NCBI GenBank assembly: GCA_027452145.1
Contig: DAIDHB010000254.1
Coordinates: 1 to 32,659 of the forward strand
Direction of reading: 5' to 3'
DNA: 32,659 nt
From: Planctomycetales bacterium
Lineage (GTDB): Bacteria; Planctomycetota; Planctomycetia; Isosphaerales; Isosphaeraceae
The notes beneath the pieces were generated by a model. That model did no database searches. It had not been told where the DNA came from and worked only from the letters and a program-made list of their open reading frames with translations. The translations under genes and the position numbers were made by a program. Of this stretch, positions 15,420 through 24,354 are shown piece by piece; position 1 is the stretch's first letter; every line of letters starts with the position of its first letter.

Positions 15420-16739
15420 ATGAGCATCCTGTTTAGCTCGGGCGCGATGGGCGTGGCGACCGACCCGGAGCTGCTGGAGTACTTCCGGATTGACGGCGGC
15501 GTGGCCGGCCATGAGGCGTTTCGCCTCCTGGTTGAGCGACACGGGCCGATGGTCCTGGGCGTCTGTCGGGGCCTGATCGACGACCCGGGCGAGGCCGAGG
15601 ACGCCTTTCAGGCAACCTTTCTCGTGCTGGTGCGCAAGGGTCGGTCGATCCGGGTGCGCGACTCGGTCGGTCCGTGGCTCCACGGGGTCGCCAGCCGGGT
15701 CGCCCGGCGAGCACGTCGGCGGTTGATCCGCCGGCGACGGTCGCAGGTCTCGCTCGTGGTTGACGTGACCGATCCCCTCGCGGGCGAGATCTCCGGTCGC
15801 GCAGCCGGCGACGAGGCCGCTATCCACGAGGAAATTGCCGCGTTGCCCGAGCGGCTGCGAGCGCCGGTGATCCTGTGCGCCCTGGAGGGACTGACCTACG
15901 AGGCCGCCGCTCGTCGGATCGGCGTCGCCGAACCGACCCTGCGCGGCCGGCTCTACCGGGCGCGTCGGCGGCTGGAGGCTCGCCTGCGAGGCCGTGGGAT
16001 CCTGGCGACGATCGTGCCCGCTGCCCCCGAGCCGTTCCGACTGCTGTTGCCCGCGCCGACGGCGGCGCTCGTGGCCACGACCGTGCAGCACGCCGGCTGG
16101 TGGTTATCGGTTGATGGGCTGATTGCTCGGGAATCGGCGATCCCTCCGGCGATCGATGCGATGGCCCGCGACGCCCTTCGGTCGATGCTCGTCGGCAGTC
16201 CCCGGGCGCTGGGGATCGTGGCAATCGTGGCGGCCGGCCTCCTGGGCACGATCGTCCTGGCCCAGCAAGGGGAGCCCGGCGGCCAGGCCGCGCAGGCCGG
16301 CGCCCATCAGCAGGGCGGCCGGGCGCAGGCCGCCCAGGCCGGGCCGCCGAAGTCCGGCGGTGCCAGCCAGCGCGGTGGCATGCCTGCTCCCGAGGCGATC
16401 GCCACCCTACTCACGGCGCGACTGGACGTTGCCCGCAAGGGCTTCGCGACCGAGTTCGAGGTCCTGGAACTAGCGAAGCGTCCCCAGATCATCACTCGCG
16501 CCGACACCGACGGGGCCTATCGCTGGTCGATCCGCTGGCTGGAGGCCGAACGCGACCTCCATCCCGCCGGGCCGGAGTTCATCGCCGCTTATGAAGCCCA
16601 CCTCAAGCGCGCCGGCATCGTGAAGGACCGGCTCGATGTCCTGTATAAAGAGGAACTCGTCGACAACAGGTCCATGTTCGAGGCCGACTGGTACATTCTG
16701 GAGGCCAGGCTCGGGCTCGAGCGGGCCAGGACTCACTGA
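15420..16739 (+). CDS. ECF RNA polymerase sigma factor with membrane-anchored C-terminal extension
   Basis: 439 residues from the ATG at 15420; MGVATD at residue 10 is an alternative start. Region sigma2 is at about 31-100 (HEAFRLLVERHGPMVLGVCRG, EAEDAFQATFLVLVRKGRS) and sigma4 at about 136-190 (EIAALPERLRAPVILCALEG, YEAAARRIGVAEPTLRGRLYRARRRLEARL). A transmembrane helix lies at about 263-281 (GIVAIVAAGLLGTIVLA), then a Gln/Ala/Gly-rich linker (283-320). The C-terminal alpha-helical domain (322-439) has no recognised fold; it would sit outside the cytoplasm if the sigma part is inside (inference). No anti-sigma gene is adjacent, so the extension may replace one. It converges on the small membrane protein gene, with a 10-bp gap. 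Confidence 0.9.
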   Translation: MSILFSSGAMGVATDPELLEYFRIDGGVAGHEAFRLLVERHGPMVLGVCRGLIDDPGEAEDAFQATFLVLVRKGRSIRVRDSVGPWLHGVASRVARRARRRLIRRRRSQVSLVVDVTDPLAGEISGRAAGDEAAIHEEIAALPERLRAPVILCALEGLTYEAAARRIGVAEPTLRGRLYRARRRLEARLRGRGILATIVPAAPEPFRLLLPAPTAALVATTVQHAGWWLSVDGLIARESAIPPAIDAMARDALRSMLVGSPRALGIVAIVAAGLLGTIVLAQQGEPGGQAAQAGAHQQGGRAQAAQAGPPKSGGASQRGGMPAPEAIATLLTARLDVARKGFATEFEVLELAKRPQIITRADTDGAYRWSIRWLEAERDLHPAGPEFIAAYEAHLKRAGIVKDRLDVLYKEELVDNRSMFEADWYILEARLGLERARTH

Positions 16740-16749
16740 CCGGCGCCCA

Positions 16750-17046
16750 TCAGGAACGCTCGACCTCGCCCGTCGATTCTCCGTGGGTTTCCTTCAGCGA
16801 CAGGTACTTCCCACCCGCCGCCAGCCCCTCGATCAGGTGGGGAAGCGAGTCGAGGATGCTGAATAACCCGATGATGACGAGTCCGTGCCCCACGCGGACC
16901 CGACCGGAAGCCAGATCCTCGCGGAACGTGCGCGCGGCCTCGGACAGCCCGATCGCCAGGAGCACGATACCCTTGACCAGGATGGTGATGGGGTGCTCGA
17001 CGAACGCAGAGATCGCATGCGCGACCTTTAACCGGCGGCTGCTCAT
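16750..17046 (-). CDS. Small two-helix membrane protein of unknown function
   Basis: 98 residues from the ATG at 17046, chosen because GTGAGG lies 6-10 bp upstream and the sequence before it (to a possible ATG at 17136) is Arg/Ser-rich and unlike a protein start. Two hydrophobic segments, about residues 18-35 (EHPITILVKGIVLLAIGL) and 53-70 (GHGLVIIGLFSILDSLPH), are separated by a charged loop EAARTFREDLASGRVRV. The tail is charged. There is no catalytic motif. It converges on the ECF sigma gene and lies downstream of the DUF4058 gene on the same strand. Confidence 0.65.
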   Translation of the reverse strand: MSSRRLKVAHAISAFVEHPITILVKGIVLLAIGLSEAARTFREDLASGRVRVGHGLVIIGLFSILDSLPHLIEGLAAGGKYLSLKETHGESTGEVERS

Positions 17047-17266
17047 CGTTCGCCTCACTTCGGACAAATCGCGGCCTCGTCGCTCGCCCGATCGCGTGGA
17101 TTTCCTGCGACTCGCGTCTGCGTTGCGCGGTGCCATGACGACGAGTCCTCGAAACCATGTCCCTGTATCTTGGCGGGTCCCGGCGGTCTGCGATCCTCCA
17201 GCTCATGATAAGGTCGGGGGCTTGGGTGGTGATCGTCGTAAACCCGGGCCCCCACGAGGGCACGAT

Positions 17267-18136
17267 TCAATCGGCAGCCGGCTGCGGCTCGCGCCAGGGG
17301 CGCGTCAGCTCGGACGCCCACGCGGCGTCCTCTTCACCCAGCGAGGGCGACCGCACGGATTCCGCATAGTCGACCGCGCCGCGTCGATAGGGTCCCGTGT
17401 CATACGTACGATCGAAGGCGTATTGAAGGTCCAGCGGGACCTCGTCCTCGCCTTCTTTCAGGGGGACCGCGATGCAAGGCAGCGACTCGCGCAGTCCGAA
17501 TGGATAGACGTGGTACGCCCCCGCGCCGGAGGTTCGCCGCGCGGCCCGATTGACCAGCACGAGGTAGGCCGGCGACGGCTCCAATCGCGCGATCGTCGCC
17601 TCGAGGCCCGGTTCTGTCAGGACACGGCGACCGCCGCGCAGCAGATCCAGCTCGATCAGATTCGCGTCGCTCCGCAGCACCTCGCTTCGCTTCGCCTCGT
17701 AGGCATCGCGGTCAGGGCCCGGCCGTTTATTGGACGGGCTGAGGATTTCAAGGATCGTGATGAGCTTGTGGCCGCGGGCCGCCTCGCGGATCTCCACGAA
17801 GAGATGGCGGATCGGCTCGATCAGCGCCTGTAGCTCGATATGTGGCGAGACCTCGCGGCGGGGCCTGGTTGCGAGTGCCACGCGTCCCGCATTCCACGCA
17901 TCGTCGCGGAGCCCTGCCGGCCGGCGCACGACCAGGACGTCCGGCACGATCCGCATCAAGTTGCCGGATTGCTCGACGATTCCCAGCTCGGCCCGCTCCT
18001 CGACGTCGGCATAGTAGCCGGCCGGTAACAGCCCATTGAGCTCGGCGCAGAGCTCACCCGCGAACCGGTTATGAAAGCCCGGCCAGATTCCGGGCTCCTC
18101 CAGATATGGGTCCATGCCGGGAAACGGAGACGGCAT
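17267..18136 (-). CDS. DUF4058 family protein
   Basis: 289 residues, a usual length for the family. It begins with the hallmark MPSPFPGMDPYLE and retains the conserved core ILEILSPSNKRPG, DAYEAKRSEVLRSDANLIELDLLRGG at about 147-188. GGAGAG lies 8 bp before the ATG. The family is common in cyanobacteria and planctomycetes and its function is unknown. The ExL...K and YxxKR...ExDLLRGG pattern is reminiscent of restriction-like PD-(D/E)XK folds, but this is only inference. It lies 84 bp downstream of sdhB on the same strand and could be read from the sdh operon; there is no obvious functional link. Confidence 0.9.
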   Translation of the reverse strand: MPSPFPGMDPYLEEPGIWPGFHNRFAGELCAELNGLLPAGYYADVEERAELGIVEQSGNLMRIVPDVLVVRRPAGLRDDAWNAGRVALATRPRREVSPHIELQALIEPIRHLFVEIREAARGHKLITILEILSPSNKRPGPDRDAYEAKRSEVLRSDANLIELDLLRGGRRVLTEPGLEATIARLEPSPAYLVLVNRAARRTSGAGAYHVYPFGLRESLPCIAVPLKEGEDEVPLDLQYAFDRTYDTGPYRRGAVDYAESVRSPSLGEEDAAWASELTRPWREPQPAAD

Positions 18137-18220
18137 CGGCGAGCTCTCCGCGAAACCGAGTCAGAACACTCCCTACAGACTACTCGTTCGCGGGCGTGCA
18201 GTCGACTTCTGGCGTCGCGA

Positions 18221-19018
18221 TCACCTGGGACCGGTGGGCGCCCCGGGGGCGATCCGCTCGGCGAACGGATGGCGGTGGGGACGCAGCAGGGCGCGGAAGA
18301 CGTCGCGGTTCATCCTGGCGATGAACTCGAGCGGGATGAGCTTGGGACAGGCGGCCTCGCACTCGGCGTGGTTGGTGCAGCTTCCGAATCCCTCGCGGTC
18401 CATGGCGGCGACCATGTTGACCGTGCGCTCGTCGCGCTCGGGCTGGCCCTGGGGCAGGACGTTCAGGTGCGTGAGCTTGGCCGAGGTGAACAGCATGGCC
18501 GAGGCGTTGGGGCAGGCGGCCACGCAGGCCCCGCAGGCGATGCAGGCGGCCGCGTCGAAGGCCGTGTCGGAGGATTCCTTGGGGACAAGAATCGAATTGG
18601 CCTCAGGCGCGCTGCCTGTCGGCGCCGAGATAAACCCACCCGACTGGATGATCCGGTCGAACGCCGAGCGGTCGACGATCAGGTCCTTCAGCACCGGAAA
18701 CGCGCTGGCGCGCCAGGGCTCGAGTGTCAGCTCGTCGCCGTCCTGGAACGAGCGCATGTGGAGCTGGCAGACGGTGGTCCCCCGGCGCGGGCCGTGGGGC
18801 ACGCCATCGATCAGGAAGCCGCAGGAGCCGCAGATCCCCTCGCGACAGTCGTGCTCAAAGCTGACCGGGTCCTCGCCGCGGACGATCAGCTCCTCGTTCA
18901 GGACGTCGAGCATCTCGAGGAACGACATGTCCGGCGAGACGTCGTGGACCGGGTAGGTGACGAATTCGCCCGGTGTGTTTGCGCCCTTCTGTCGCCAGAT
19001 CCTGAGCGTGAGATTCAT
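18221..19018 (-). CDS. sdhB: Succinate dehydrogenase/fumarate reductase iron-sulfur subunit
   Basis: 265 residues from the ATG at 19018, two bases after the sdhA stop. The much longer open frame upstream is antisense-like read-through within sdhA and is not used. The N-terminal ferredoxin fold binds a [2Fe-2S] cluster through C58, C63, C66 and C84 ([10 protein letters not shown]). The C-terminal domain has [12 protein letters not shown] (159-170) and [13 protein letters not shown] (214-226), supplying ligands for the [4Fe-4S] and [3Fe-4S] clusters. It passes electrons from the flavoprotein to the cytochrome b subunit at the membrane. The long insert between the clusters is as in B-type (non-proteobacterial) enzymes. 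Confidence 0.96.
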   Translation of the reverse strand: MNLTLRIWRQKGANTPGEFVTYPVHDVSPDMSFLEMLDVLNEELIVRGEDPVSFEHDCREGICGSCGFLIDGVPHGPRRGTTVCQLHMRSFQDGDELTLEPWRASAFPVLKDLIVDRSAFDRIIQSGGFISAPTGSAPEANSILVPKESSDTAFDAAACIACGACVAACPNASAMLFTSAKLTHLNVLPQGQPERDERTVNMVAAMDREGFGSCTNHAECEAACPKLIPLEFIARMNRDVFRALLRPHRHPFAERIAPGAPTGPR

Positions 19019-19020
19019 CG

Positions 19021-20970
19021 TTACTTGTAACTCCGTTGCGACGGGTGGACGTAGTCGAAGGTCAGCGGCTCCTTGTGGAGCATCGGGGCGTTGTCGGGGC
19101 CGGTCCACTCCCACGCCGCGGCGTAGCAGAATTCGTCGTCGTGGCGCAGGGCCTCGCCGTCGGGGGTCTGGCTCTCGACGCGGAAGTGCCCGCCGCATGA
19201 TTCGCCGCGGTGCAGGGCGTCGGTGCACATCAGCTCGGCCAGCTCGAGGAAATCGGCGACCCGGCCGGCCTTCTCGAGCGACTGGTTCAGCCCGCCCTCC
19301 TCGCCCGGGACGCGGACGTCTCGGCGGAACTCCTCCCGCAGCGCGGGGATCCGGGCCAGGGCCCTGCGCAGGCCCGATTCCGATCGGGCCATGCCGCACT
19401 CGTCCCACATCAGCCGGCCCAGCTCGCGGTGGAACGAGTCCACCGTGCGCTTGCCCTTCGTGGCGAGCAGGGCATCCGTCCGGCGGCGGACCTCGTCCTG
19501 GACCTCGTGAAAGGCGGGGTGCGAGGTGTTCACCGGATCGAACCTGTTCGAGGCGAGGTAGTTCGGCACCGTGGCCGGAAGGATGAAGTAGCCGTCGGCG
19601 AGGCCCTGCATCAAAGCGCTGGCGCCCAGGCGGTTGGCCCCCTGGTCGGAGAAGTTCGCCTCGCCGCCGACGAACAGGCCGGGGATCGTCGACATGAGCT
19701 GGTAGTCGACCCACAGGCCGCCCATCGTGTAGTGGACGGCCGGGTAGATCCTCATCGGGACGTCGTAGGCGTTCTCGCCGGTGATCCGCTCGTAGATCTC
19801 GAACAGGTTGCCGTACTTTTCCTGCACGACCTCGCGGCCCATCCGGTTGATGGCGTCGCGGAAGTCGAGGTAGACGCCGTATCCGCCCGGCCCGACGCCG
19901 CGGCCGGCGTCACAGACCTCCTTGGCGGCGCGCGACGCGACGTCGCGGGGCACCAGGTTGCCGAAGCTGGGATAGCGCCGTTCGAGGTAGTAATCGCGCT
20001 CGGCGTCGGGGATCGCGCCGGGTGGCCGGGTGTCGCCCTTCTTCACAGGCACCCAGACTCGGCCGTCGTTGCGGAGCGACTCGGACATCAGCGTCAGCTT
20101 CGACTGATGCTCGCCCGTGACGGGGATGCACGTCGGGTGGATCTGGGTGAAGCAGGGGTTGCCGAAAAGCGCCCCGCGGCGATGGGCCCGCCAGATCGCG
20201 GTGACGTTCGAGGCCTTGGCGTTGGTCGAGAGGTAGTACACATTGCCGTACCCGCCGGTGGCCAGGACGACGACGTCGGCCGCGTGCGGGGTGACCGCCC
20301 CAGTGACAAGGTTGCGGACGATGATGCCGCGGGCCTTGCCGTCGATGACGACCAGGTCGAGCACTTCGCTGCGGGTGTGCATCTTCACGGAGCCCGCGCT
20401 GATCTGGCGCTCGAGGGCCTGGTAGGCTCCCAGCAGCAATTGCTGGCCGGTCTGGCCGCGGGCGTAGAAGGTCCGCTCGACCTGGACGCCGCCGAACGAG
20501 CGGGTGTCGAGCAGCCCGCCGTACTCTCGGGCGAAGGGCACGCCCTGGGCGACACACTGGTCGATGATCTCGACGCTGAGCTGCGCCAGGCGATACGCGT
20601 TGGCCTCGCGGGCGCGGAAGTCGCCGCCCTTGATGGTGTCGTAGAACAGCCGATAGATGCTGTCGCCGTCATTCCGGTAATTCTTGGCGGCGTTAATTCC
20701 GCCCTGAGCGGCGATCGAGTGGGCGCGGCGGGGGCTGTCGTGGAACGAGAAGCAATCGACCTGGTAGCCCTGCTCGCCGAGCGTCGCTGCGGCGGCCGCT
20801 CCGGCCAGCCCCGTGCCCACGACGATGACGCGATACTTGCGCCGGTTGGCCCGGCTCACCAGCTTCATATCGAAGCGCGCCCGGTCCCACTTCTGCTCGA
20901 TTGGGCCCGGAGGAATCCTGGCGTCGAGCGTCCGTGTGCTCGCCTGCGTGGAGATCATGGTATCGAGCAT
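19021..20970 (-). CDS. sdhA: Succinate dehydrogenase/fumarate reductase flavoprotein subunit
   Basis: 649 residues. FAD is held by the Rossmann motif [19 protein letters not shown] (about 50-68), and covalently through His84 in [15 protein letters not shown]. The substrate-binding HPTCIP (278-283) and the catalytic-loop segment [10 protein letters not shown] (338-347) are present. The C-terminal [15 protein letters not shown] is typical. The enzyme oxidises succinate to fumarate in the TCA cycle, with electrons going to quinone. Length, sequence style and gene order C-A-B match the B-type enzymes of Bacteroidetes, Chlamydiae and epsilonproteobacteria. The first about 40 residues before RKYRVIVVG form an N-terminal extension. 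MISTQ at residue 5 is an alternative start. Confidence 0.97.
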   Translation of the reverse strand: MLDTMISTQASTRTLDARIPPGPIEQKWDRARFDMKLVSRANRRKYRVIVVGTGLAGAAAAATLGEQGYQVDCFSFHDSPRRAHSIAAQGGINAAKNYRNDGDSIYRLFYDTIKGGDFRAREANAYRLAQLSVEIIDQCVAQGVPFAREYGGLLDTRSFGGVQVERTFYARGQTGQQLLLGAYQALERQISAGSVKMHTRSEVLDLVVIDGKARGIIVRNLVTGAVTPHAADVVVLATGGYGNVYYLSTNAKASNVTAIWRAHRRGALFGNPCFTQIHPTCIPVTGEHQSKLTLMSESLRNDGRVWVPVKKGDTRPPGAIPDAERDYYLERRYPSFGNLVPRDVASRAAKEVCDAGRGVGPGGYGVYLDFRDAINRMGREVVQEKYGNLFEIYERITGENAYDVPMRIYPAVHYTMGGLWVDYQLMSTIPGLFVGGEANFSDQGANRLGASALMQGLADGYFILPATVPNYLASNRFDPVNTSHPAFHEVQDEVRRRTDALLATKGKRTVDSFHRELGRLMWDECGMARSESGLRRALARIPALREEFRRDVRVPGEEGGLNQSLEKAGRVADFLELAELMCTDALHRGESCGGHFRVESQTPDGEALRHDDEFCYAAAWEWTGPDNAPMLHKEPLTFDYVHPSQRSYK

Positions 20971-20977
20971 CGGAGAC

Positions 20978-21754
20978 TCACTCCTTCGGGCCGAGCCAAC
21001 CGGCGAGCACGGCGATCGGTACGGCGATGAAGCCGAGGAACACCAGGAGGGCCCCGAGGCGCGACAGCAGGCGCAGCCCCCGGCTGATCCTCGTGTTGTT
21101 CAGTCCGAGGGTCTCGAGCATGCTCCAGATACCGTGGTCCAGGTGCAGGCACAGACCGCCCATCGCCAGGATGTAGAAGACCGACACAAACCAGGCCGAG
21201 AAGCCGGTCACGACGTTGTGGTAGACCGAATCGTGCGAGAACGCCCCGGGCGCGAAGCCGACGGCGCCTAGCGTCAGGTGCAGCAAGTGATAGACGATGA
21301 ACACGGCCAGCAGCACGCCGCTGTAGCGCATGGTCAGCGCGGCGGCCGTCGTGGCGCGCGACCGCTTGACGGCGTACGACCGCGGCCGGGCGGCCCAGTT
21401 GATCCGCGTCAGCTCGACGGCCGCCCAGATGTGCAGGATCGCCGAGGTCAGAAGGACGGCCCGGGCGATCCACAAAAGGACGCTATAAGGGAAAAGCGGC
21501 TCGCCGACCGTGCGGAGGAACAGGGCGTAGTCGTTGAACGGCTTCGCGCCCAGGAAGATCTTGAGGTTACCGGCCATGTGCGCGATGACGAAGCCGACGA
21601 GGATCGCGCCGGTGACCGCCATGACGGCCTTCTTGCCGACCGTCGTGCGCCACAACGCGGCGGCCGGGTTGCCCGGCCACAGGCCCCGCGACTTGCCGGC
21701 CGGCGCCGGTTCCTTCAGGCCCATGGCCCGATCGCTGATGAGTTGCTGCGTCAT
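20978..21754 (-). CDS. sdhC: Succinate dehydrogenase cytochrome b subunit (dihaem, five helices)
   Basis: 258 residues with five predicted membrane helices: about 43-62, 90-110, 145-165, 185-205 and 233-255. Histidines H59, H108, H156 and H204 lie at positions equivalent to the four haem ligands of Wolinella-type FrdC, so the subunit should bind two haem b groups without a separate SdhD (inference from family). It anchors SdhAB and reduces or oxidises quinone. The stop is 7 bp before the sdhA start, and GAGGA lies about 9 bp before the ATG. It is the first gene of sdhCAB. Confidence 0.95.
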   Translation of the reverse strand: MTQQLISDRAMGLKEPAPAGKSRGLWPGNPAAALWRTTVGKKAVMAVTGAILVGFVIAHMAGNLKIFLGAKPFNDYALFLRTVGEPLFPYSVLLWIARAVLLTSAILHIWAAVELTRINWAARPRSYAVKRSRATTAAALTMRYSGVLLAVFIVYHLLHLTLGAVGFAPGAFSHDSVYHNVVTGFSAWFVSVFYILAMGGLCLHLDHGIWSMLETLGLNNTRISRGLRLLSRLGALLVFLGFIAVPIAVLAGWLGPKE

Positions 21755-21812
21755 TCGACACGATCCTCGCTGCCCGTCGGGACCATCCGGGGTTCGCCTT
21801 GTATCCGGAGGT

Positions 21813-21818
21813 ATTGTA
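21813..21818 (-). promoter_or_regulatory. Candidate -10 box for sdhCAB
   Basis: The minus-strand hexamer TACAAT (five of six to TATAAT) lies about 59 bp before the sdhC ATG. No convincing -35 box is seen. Confidence 0.3.
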
Positions 21819-22089
21819 TGCAGAGGGCAGGGCGACGGCCTGGCTGGAAAGCGAGACGACGGCGCCGCCGGCCGCTCGCGGCCGGTGACCGATGGGCCGA
21901 GCCCTCATCTGGCGTGTATCTTTATCGGCAGGTCCATCGCGATCCGGCCCGACGACCTGTCGCCGACCGTCGCGGGTTCGCGGATCGCGGACCGATGGGA
22001 CCATCATAACCCGCGGCCGGCGGCGGGGGCCAGAACCGTGGCCGTTCGGGCCGCCGGCGCCGCCGGCCGCACCCGCGCGACCGGCCCAG

Positions 22090-22142
22090 CCGGCTACCCA
22101 CGCCACCGCGACACACCGTATACTTGTGGGTAGCCGGTGGCG
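22090..22142. promoter_or_regulatory. Overlapping inverted repeats forming two mutually exclusive hairpins
   Basis: CCGGCTACCCAC (22090-22101) is perfectly complementary to GTGGGTAGCCGG (22126-22137). CGCCACCG (22101-22108) is complementary to CGGTGGCG (22135-22142). The arms overlap, so only one can form at a time. It lies about 100-155 bp upstream of the ATG at 22245. It may be a leader element, an operator or an upstream terminator. Confidence 0.4.
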
Positions 22143-22244
22143 AGACCACCGTCGCGGGGCGGCGCCGATCGAGGCCGGTCGGCCTCTCCAGCATGGATGG
22201 CCAGAAGCTCCGCCGGAGCCACGGAAACCGAGGGAAGGCCCGCC

Positions 22245-24206
22245 ATGACCACGATCGCAATCTCGCATGGCCTGCTCGGCCTGGTCCGCCTGCTGGCGAC
22301 GGCGGCGATCACGGCGGGATGGGTCCACTCGCCCATGTCGTGGTCGCCTGATGGCCGCTGGCTCAGCTACACGGTCGTCTCGCAGCCGGGGCCGGAGGCC
22401 CGCGATGCTGGGTGGATCTTCAACACCTCACACGAAGGCGCCATCGGCCCGATGGCCGCCGCGTTTCGTCCGCCGCAGCCGGACGCTCGCGGGACCCGCT
22501 ACCGGATCTGGGCGAGCCGCCCCGATGGCGAGGCTTCAGCGCTGATCGCGGAATCCGCCTGGCCGCTGACGGCGCCGGCCTGGAGCCCGCGGGGCAAGGC
22601 GCTGGCCTACGGTCGCTTTGTGCCCGACCCGGCCGCCGAGGGCGAGGCTGGCGGTCCGCACCGGGGGCGATTCGAGGTAGTCGTCCAGGAGGGGCTGAAC
22701 CGCAGGCGAACCGTGCTCGCCGTACCGGGCCTGGAGCTGGACGAGGCAGCTTTCGGGCGATTCGCTCACTCCGCACCTGCATGGAGTCCCGACGGCCAGT
22801 TCCTGGCGATCCCTCAGCCGGGCGCCTCGTCGTCACTTCTGGTGGTAAGGGTCGATACGGCCCAGGTCGTCCGAAAAGTCGTCCGCGCCATCCTGCCCGC
22901 CTGGTCGCCTGACGGGTCGAAGTTGGCATACCTGCACGCGGACGAGGGGAACGACTACAGCCTGCATTTGCTGGAACACCAGGGGCAGGCCTTCACGACG
23001 CGGGCCGTCCTGCCCGTCGGCGGGGTGGCGGCGCCCTTCTTCTGGGATGAGGACGGCAGGTCGATCATCGGCCTCGTTGAGCGGCCCGGGCTGCGATCCC
23101 CGGACCTGCAATTGGTGAGCATCCAGGTCGCGACCGCCGAGGAGCTGCGGCTGCTGCCCATCGCCCCGGAGATCCTGCGCCACGGCGGTACAATCCGCGG
23201 GATCGCGATGGACTACTGCCGCGACGAGGACCAGTGCTTCATCGCGCTCGACTTCGACGCCCGCGACGCGAGCGTCCTCTGGACCAACCCGAGGGAGCGG
23301 CAGTTTAACAAGCCGATCGACGCCCTCGATCGCTCGCTCAAGGTCGGGAGCGTCGCCATCTCGCCCGACGGCCGGGCGGTAGCACTGCGCTTCGGCGTGC
23401 CGGGCCGTGACGCGCTCTCGCCGCCGTTGACGTACGACCCGGTGTCGGAGCACGCGATTCTTCTCGTCCCGGACGAGTCGGCGCGGCGGCAATGGGTGTC
23501 GCTCATCGTGCAGACCTCGCGGACGATGCTCGCCTCGTCGCTTCCGCCGGCGATGGCGGACGGCCAGGCGGTCGTCCGGCCGACGCTCCTCCCCTTGCCG
23601 GGCGAGATCCTCGAGTACCAGCGCCGGCGGCTGGCCCGCCTGGCCGGTCACGGCGCCAAGCTCTGCACCGGCCGCGCCGGGCGCGAGACGACCGGTGATG
23701 ATGACCTGGAGTCGGCGGTCGACCGTGAGGATCGGCTCTACTTTGACTACCTCCGCGGCGACTACGAGGCGGCGATGGCGGACCTCGACGCGCTGGAGCC
23801 CGCGTTCGCCTCGGCCGGTCGCCGGCTCGCGATTCTGAGCCTGCGATCGCAGATCCTCTGGGGCCAGGGCGAGCTCGATCGGGCCCGCGAGGTCGCCGCG
23901 TATCTCGTCGAGGCCGCCGGCGGGCCGGTCCATCGCGTCGAGGAGACCCCCCTGGGACCGACCCTGACGCCCGTGGCCGACCCCGGCCGCCCCTGGGCCC
24001 GGTATCTGTCCGGCCGGGCGAGCCTGCCACCCGCGCCGGCGGCCGCTCCCGGGGGGGGCGGCGAGCAGGAGCGCGATGATCTGCCCGTCAACCCCTTCGC
24101 GCCTCCTGAGGCACCCGACCTCCCCCCGATGCTTCGCGGCCGTGGCCAGGCCCCCGGGATGCCGTTCGCGCCGGGCATCCCCCGGCAGTTCATCCGCGAG
24201 CGGTGA
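22245..24206 (+). CDS. TolB/PD40-like beta-propeller protein
   Basis: 653 residues from the ATG at 22245, which has AGGGAAGG upstream. The N-terminus has a weak hydrophobic segment (about 5-25) that may be an export signal. Propeller blades are marked by repeated WSPDG or SPDG motifs: SWSPDGRWLSY, PAWSPRGKALAYG, PAWSPDGQFLAIP, PAWSPDGSKLAYLH and ISPDGRAVALRF. The C-terminal third (about 500-600) has helical repeats (YFDYLRGDYEAAMADLDALE, RAREVAAYLVEAAGG) resembling TPR-like pairs, and the last about 50 residues are Pro-rich. Such proteins bind partners or oligosaccharides or act as scaffolds; no enzymatic residues are recognisable. It is monocistronic and converges on the M28 peptidase gene. 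Confidence 0.85.
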   Translation: MTTIAISHGLLGLVRLLATAAITAGWVHSPMSWSPDGRWLSYTVVSQPGPEARDAGWIFNTSHEGAIGPMAAAFRPPQPDARGTRYRIWASRPDGEASALIAESAWPLTAPAWSPRGKALAYGRFVPDPAAEGEAGGPHRGRFEVVVQEGLNRRRTVLAVPGLELDEAAFGRFAHSAPAWSPDGQFLAIPQPGASSSLLVVRVDTAQVVRKVVRAILPAWSPDGSKLAYLHADEGNDYSLHLLEHQGQAFTTRAVLPVGGVAAPFFWDEDGRSIIGLVERPGLRSPDLQLVSIQVATAEELRLLPIAPEILRHGGTIRGIAMDYCRDEDQCFIALDFDARDASVLWTNPRERQFNKPIDALDRSLKVGSVAISPDGRAVALRFGVPGRDALSPPLTYDPVSEHAILLVPDESARRQWVSLIVQTSRTMLASSLPPAMADGQAVVRPTLLPLPGEILEYQRRRLARLAGHGAKLCTGRAGRETTGDDDLESAVDREDRLYFDYLRGDYEAAMADLDALEPAFASAGRRLAILSLRSQILWGQGELDRAREVAAYLVEAAGGPVHRVEETPLGPTLTPVADPGRPWARYLSGRASLPPAPAAAPGGGGEQERDDLPVNPFAPPEAPDLPPMLRGRGQAPGMPFAPGIPRQFIRER

Positions 24207-24291
24207 GAGCCAGTCCCGACAGCGACCTGCCCGGGAGGGCGAGCCTACGCGCGAGCCGGCACATGGACGAAGCCTCGCGCAATCCCGGCCC

Positions 24292-24306
24292 GGCGAGAGC
24301 CTCGCC
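24292..24306 (+). terminator. Weak candidate terminator between convergent genes
   Basis: GGCGAG and CTCGCC pair around an AGC loop and are followed by TTCT. This is 86 bp after the stop at 24206. The stem is short, so the assignment is tentative. Confidence 0.3.
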
Positions 24307-24354
24307 TTCTCTGCCCGGCCAGGCCCTGAGCGATCCGGCAACCGACCCGATCCA

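Larger units (their letters stand above)
21755..22244. other. 490-bp divergent spacer upstream of sdhC and the propeller protein gene
   Basis: It holds the regulatory regions of two divergent genes. Recognisable items are a possible -10 box for sdhC and a pair of overlapping inverted repeats near the plus-strand gene. Frames within it are Arg/Pro-rich and not gene-like. Confidence 0.5.

Noticed and set aside
17216..17253. Inverted repeat GGGGGCTTGGGT/ACCCGGGCCCCC downstream of the DUF4058 gene
   Set aside because: In the minus-strand RNA it has two central mismatches and no U-tract, so I do not call it a terminator.
19019..19714. In-frame N-terminal extension of sdhB into sdhA
   Set aside because: The region is inside sdhA on the same strand in another frame; the ATG at 19018 gives a normal SdhB start.
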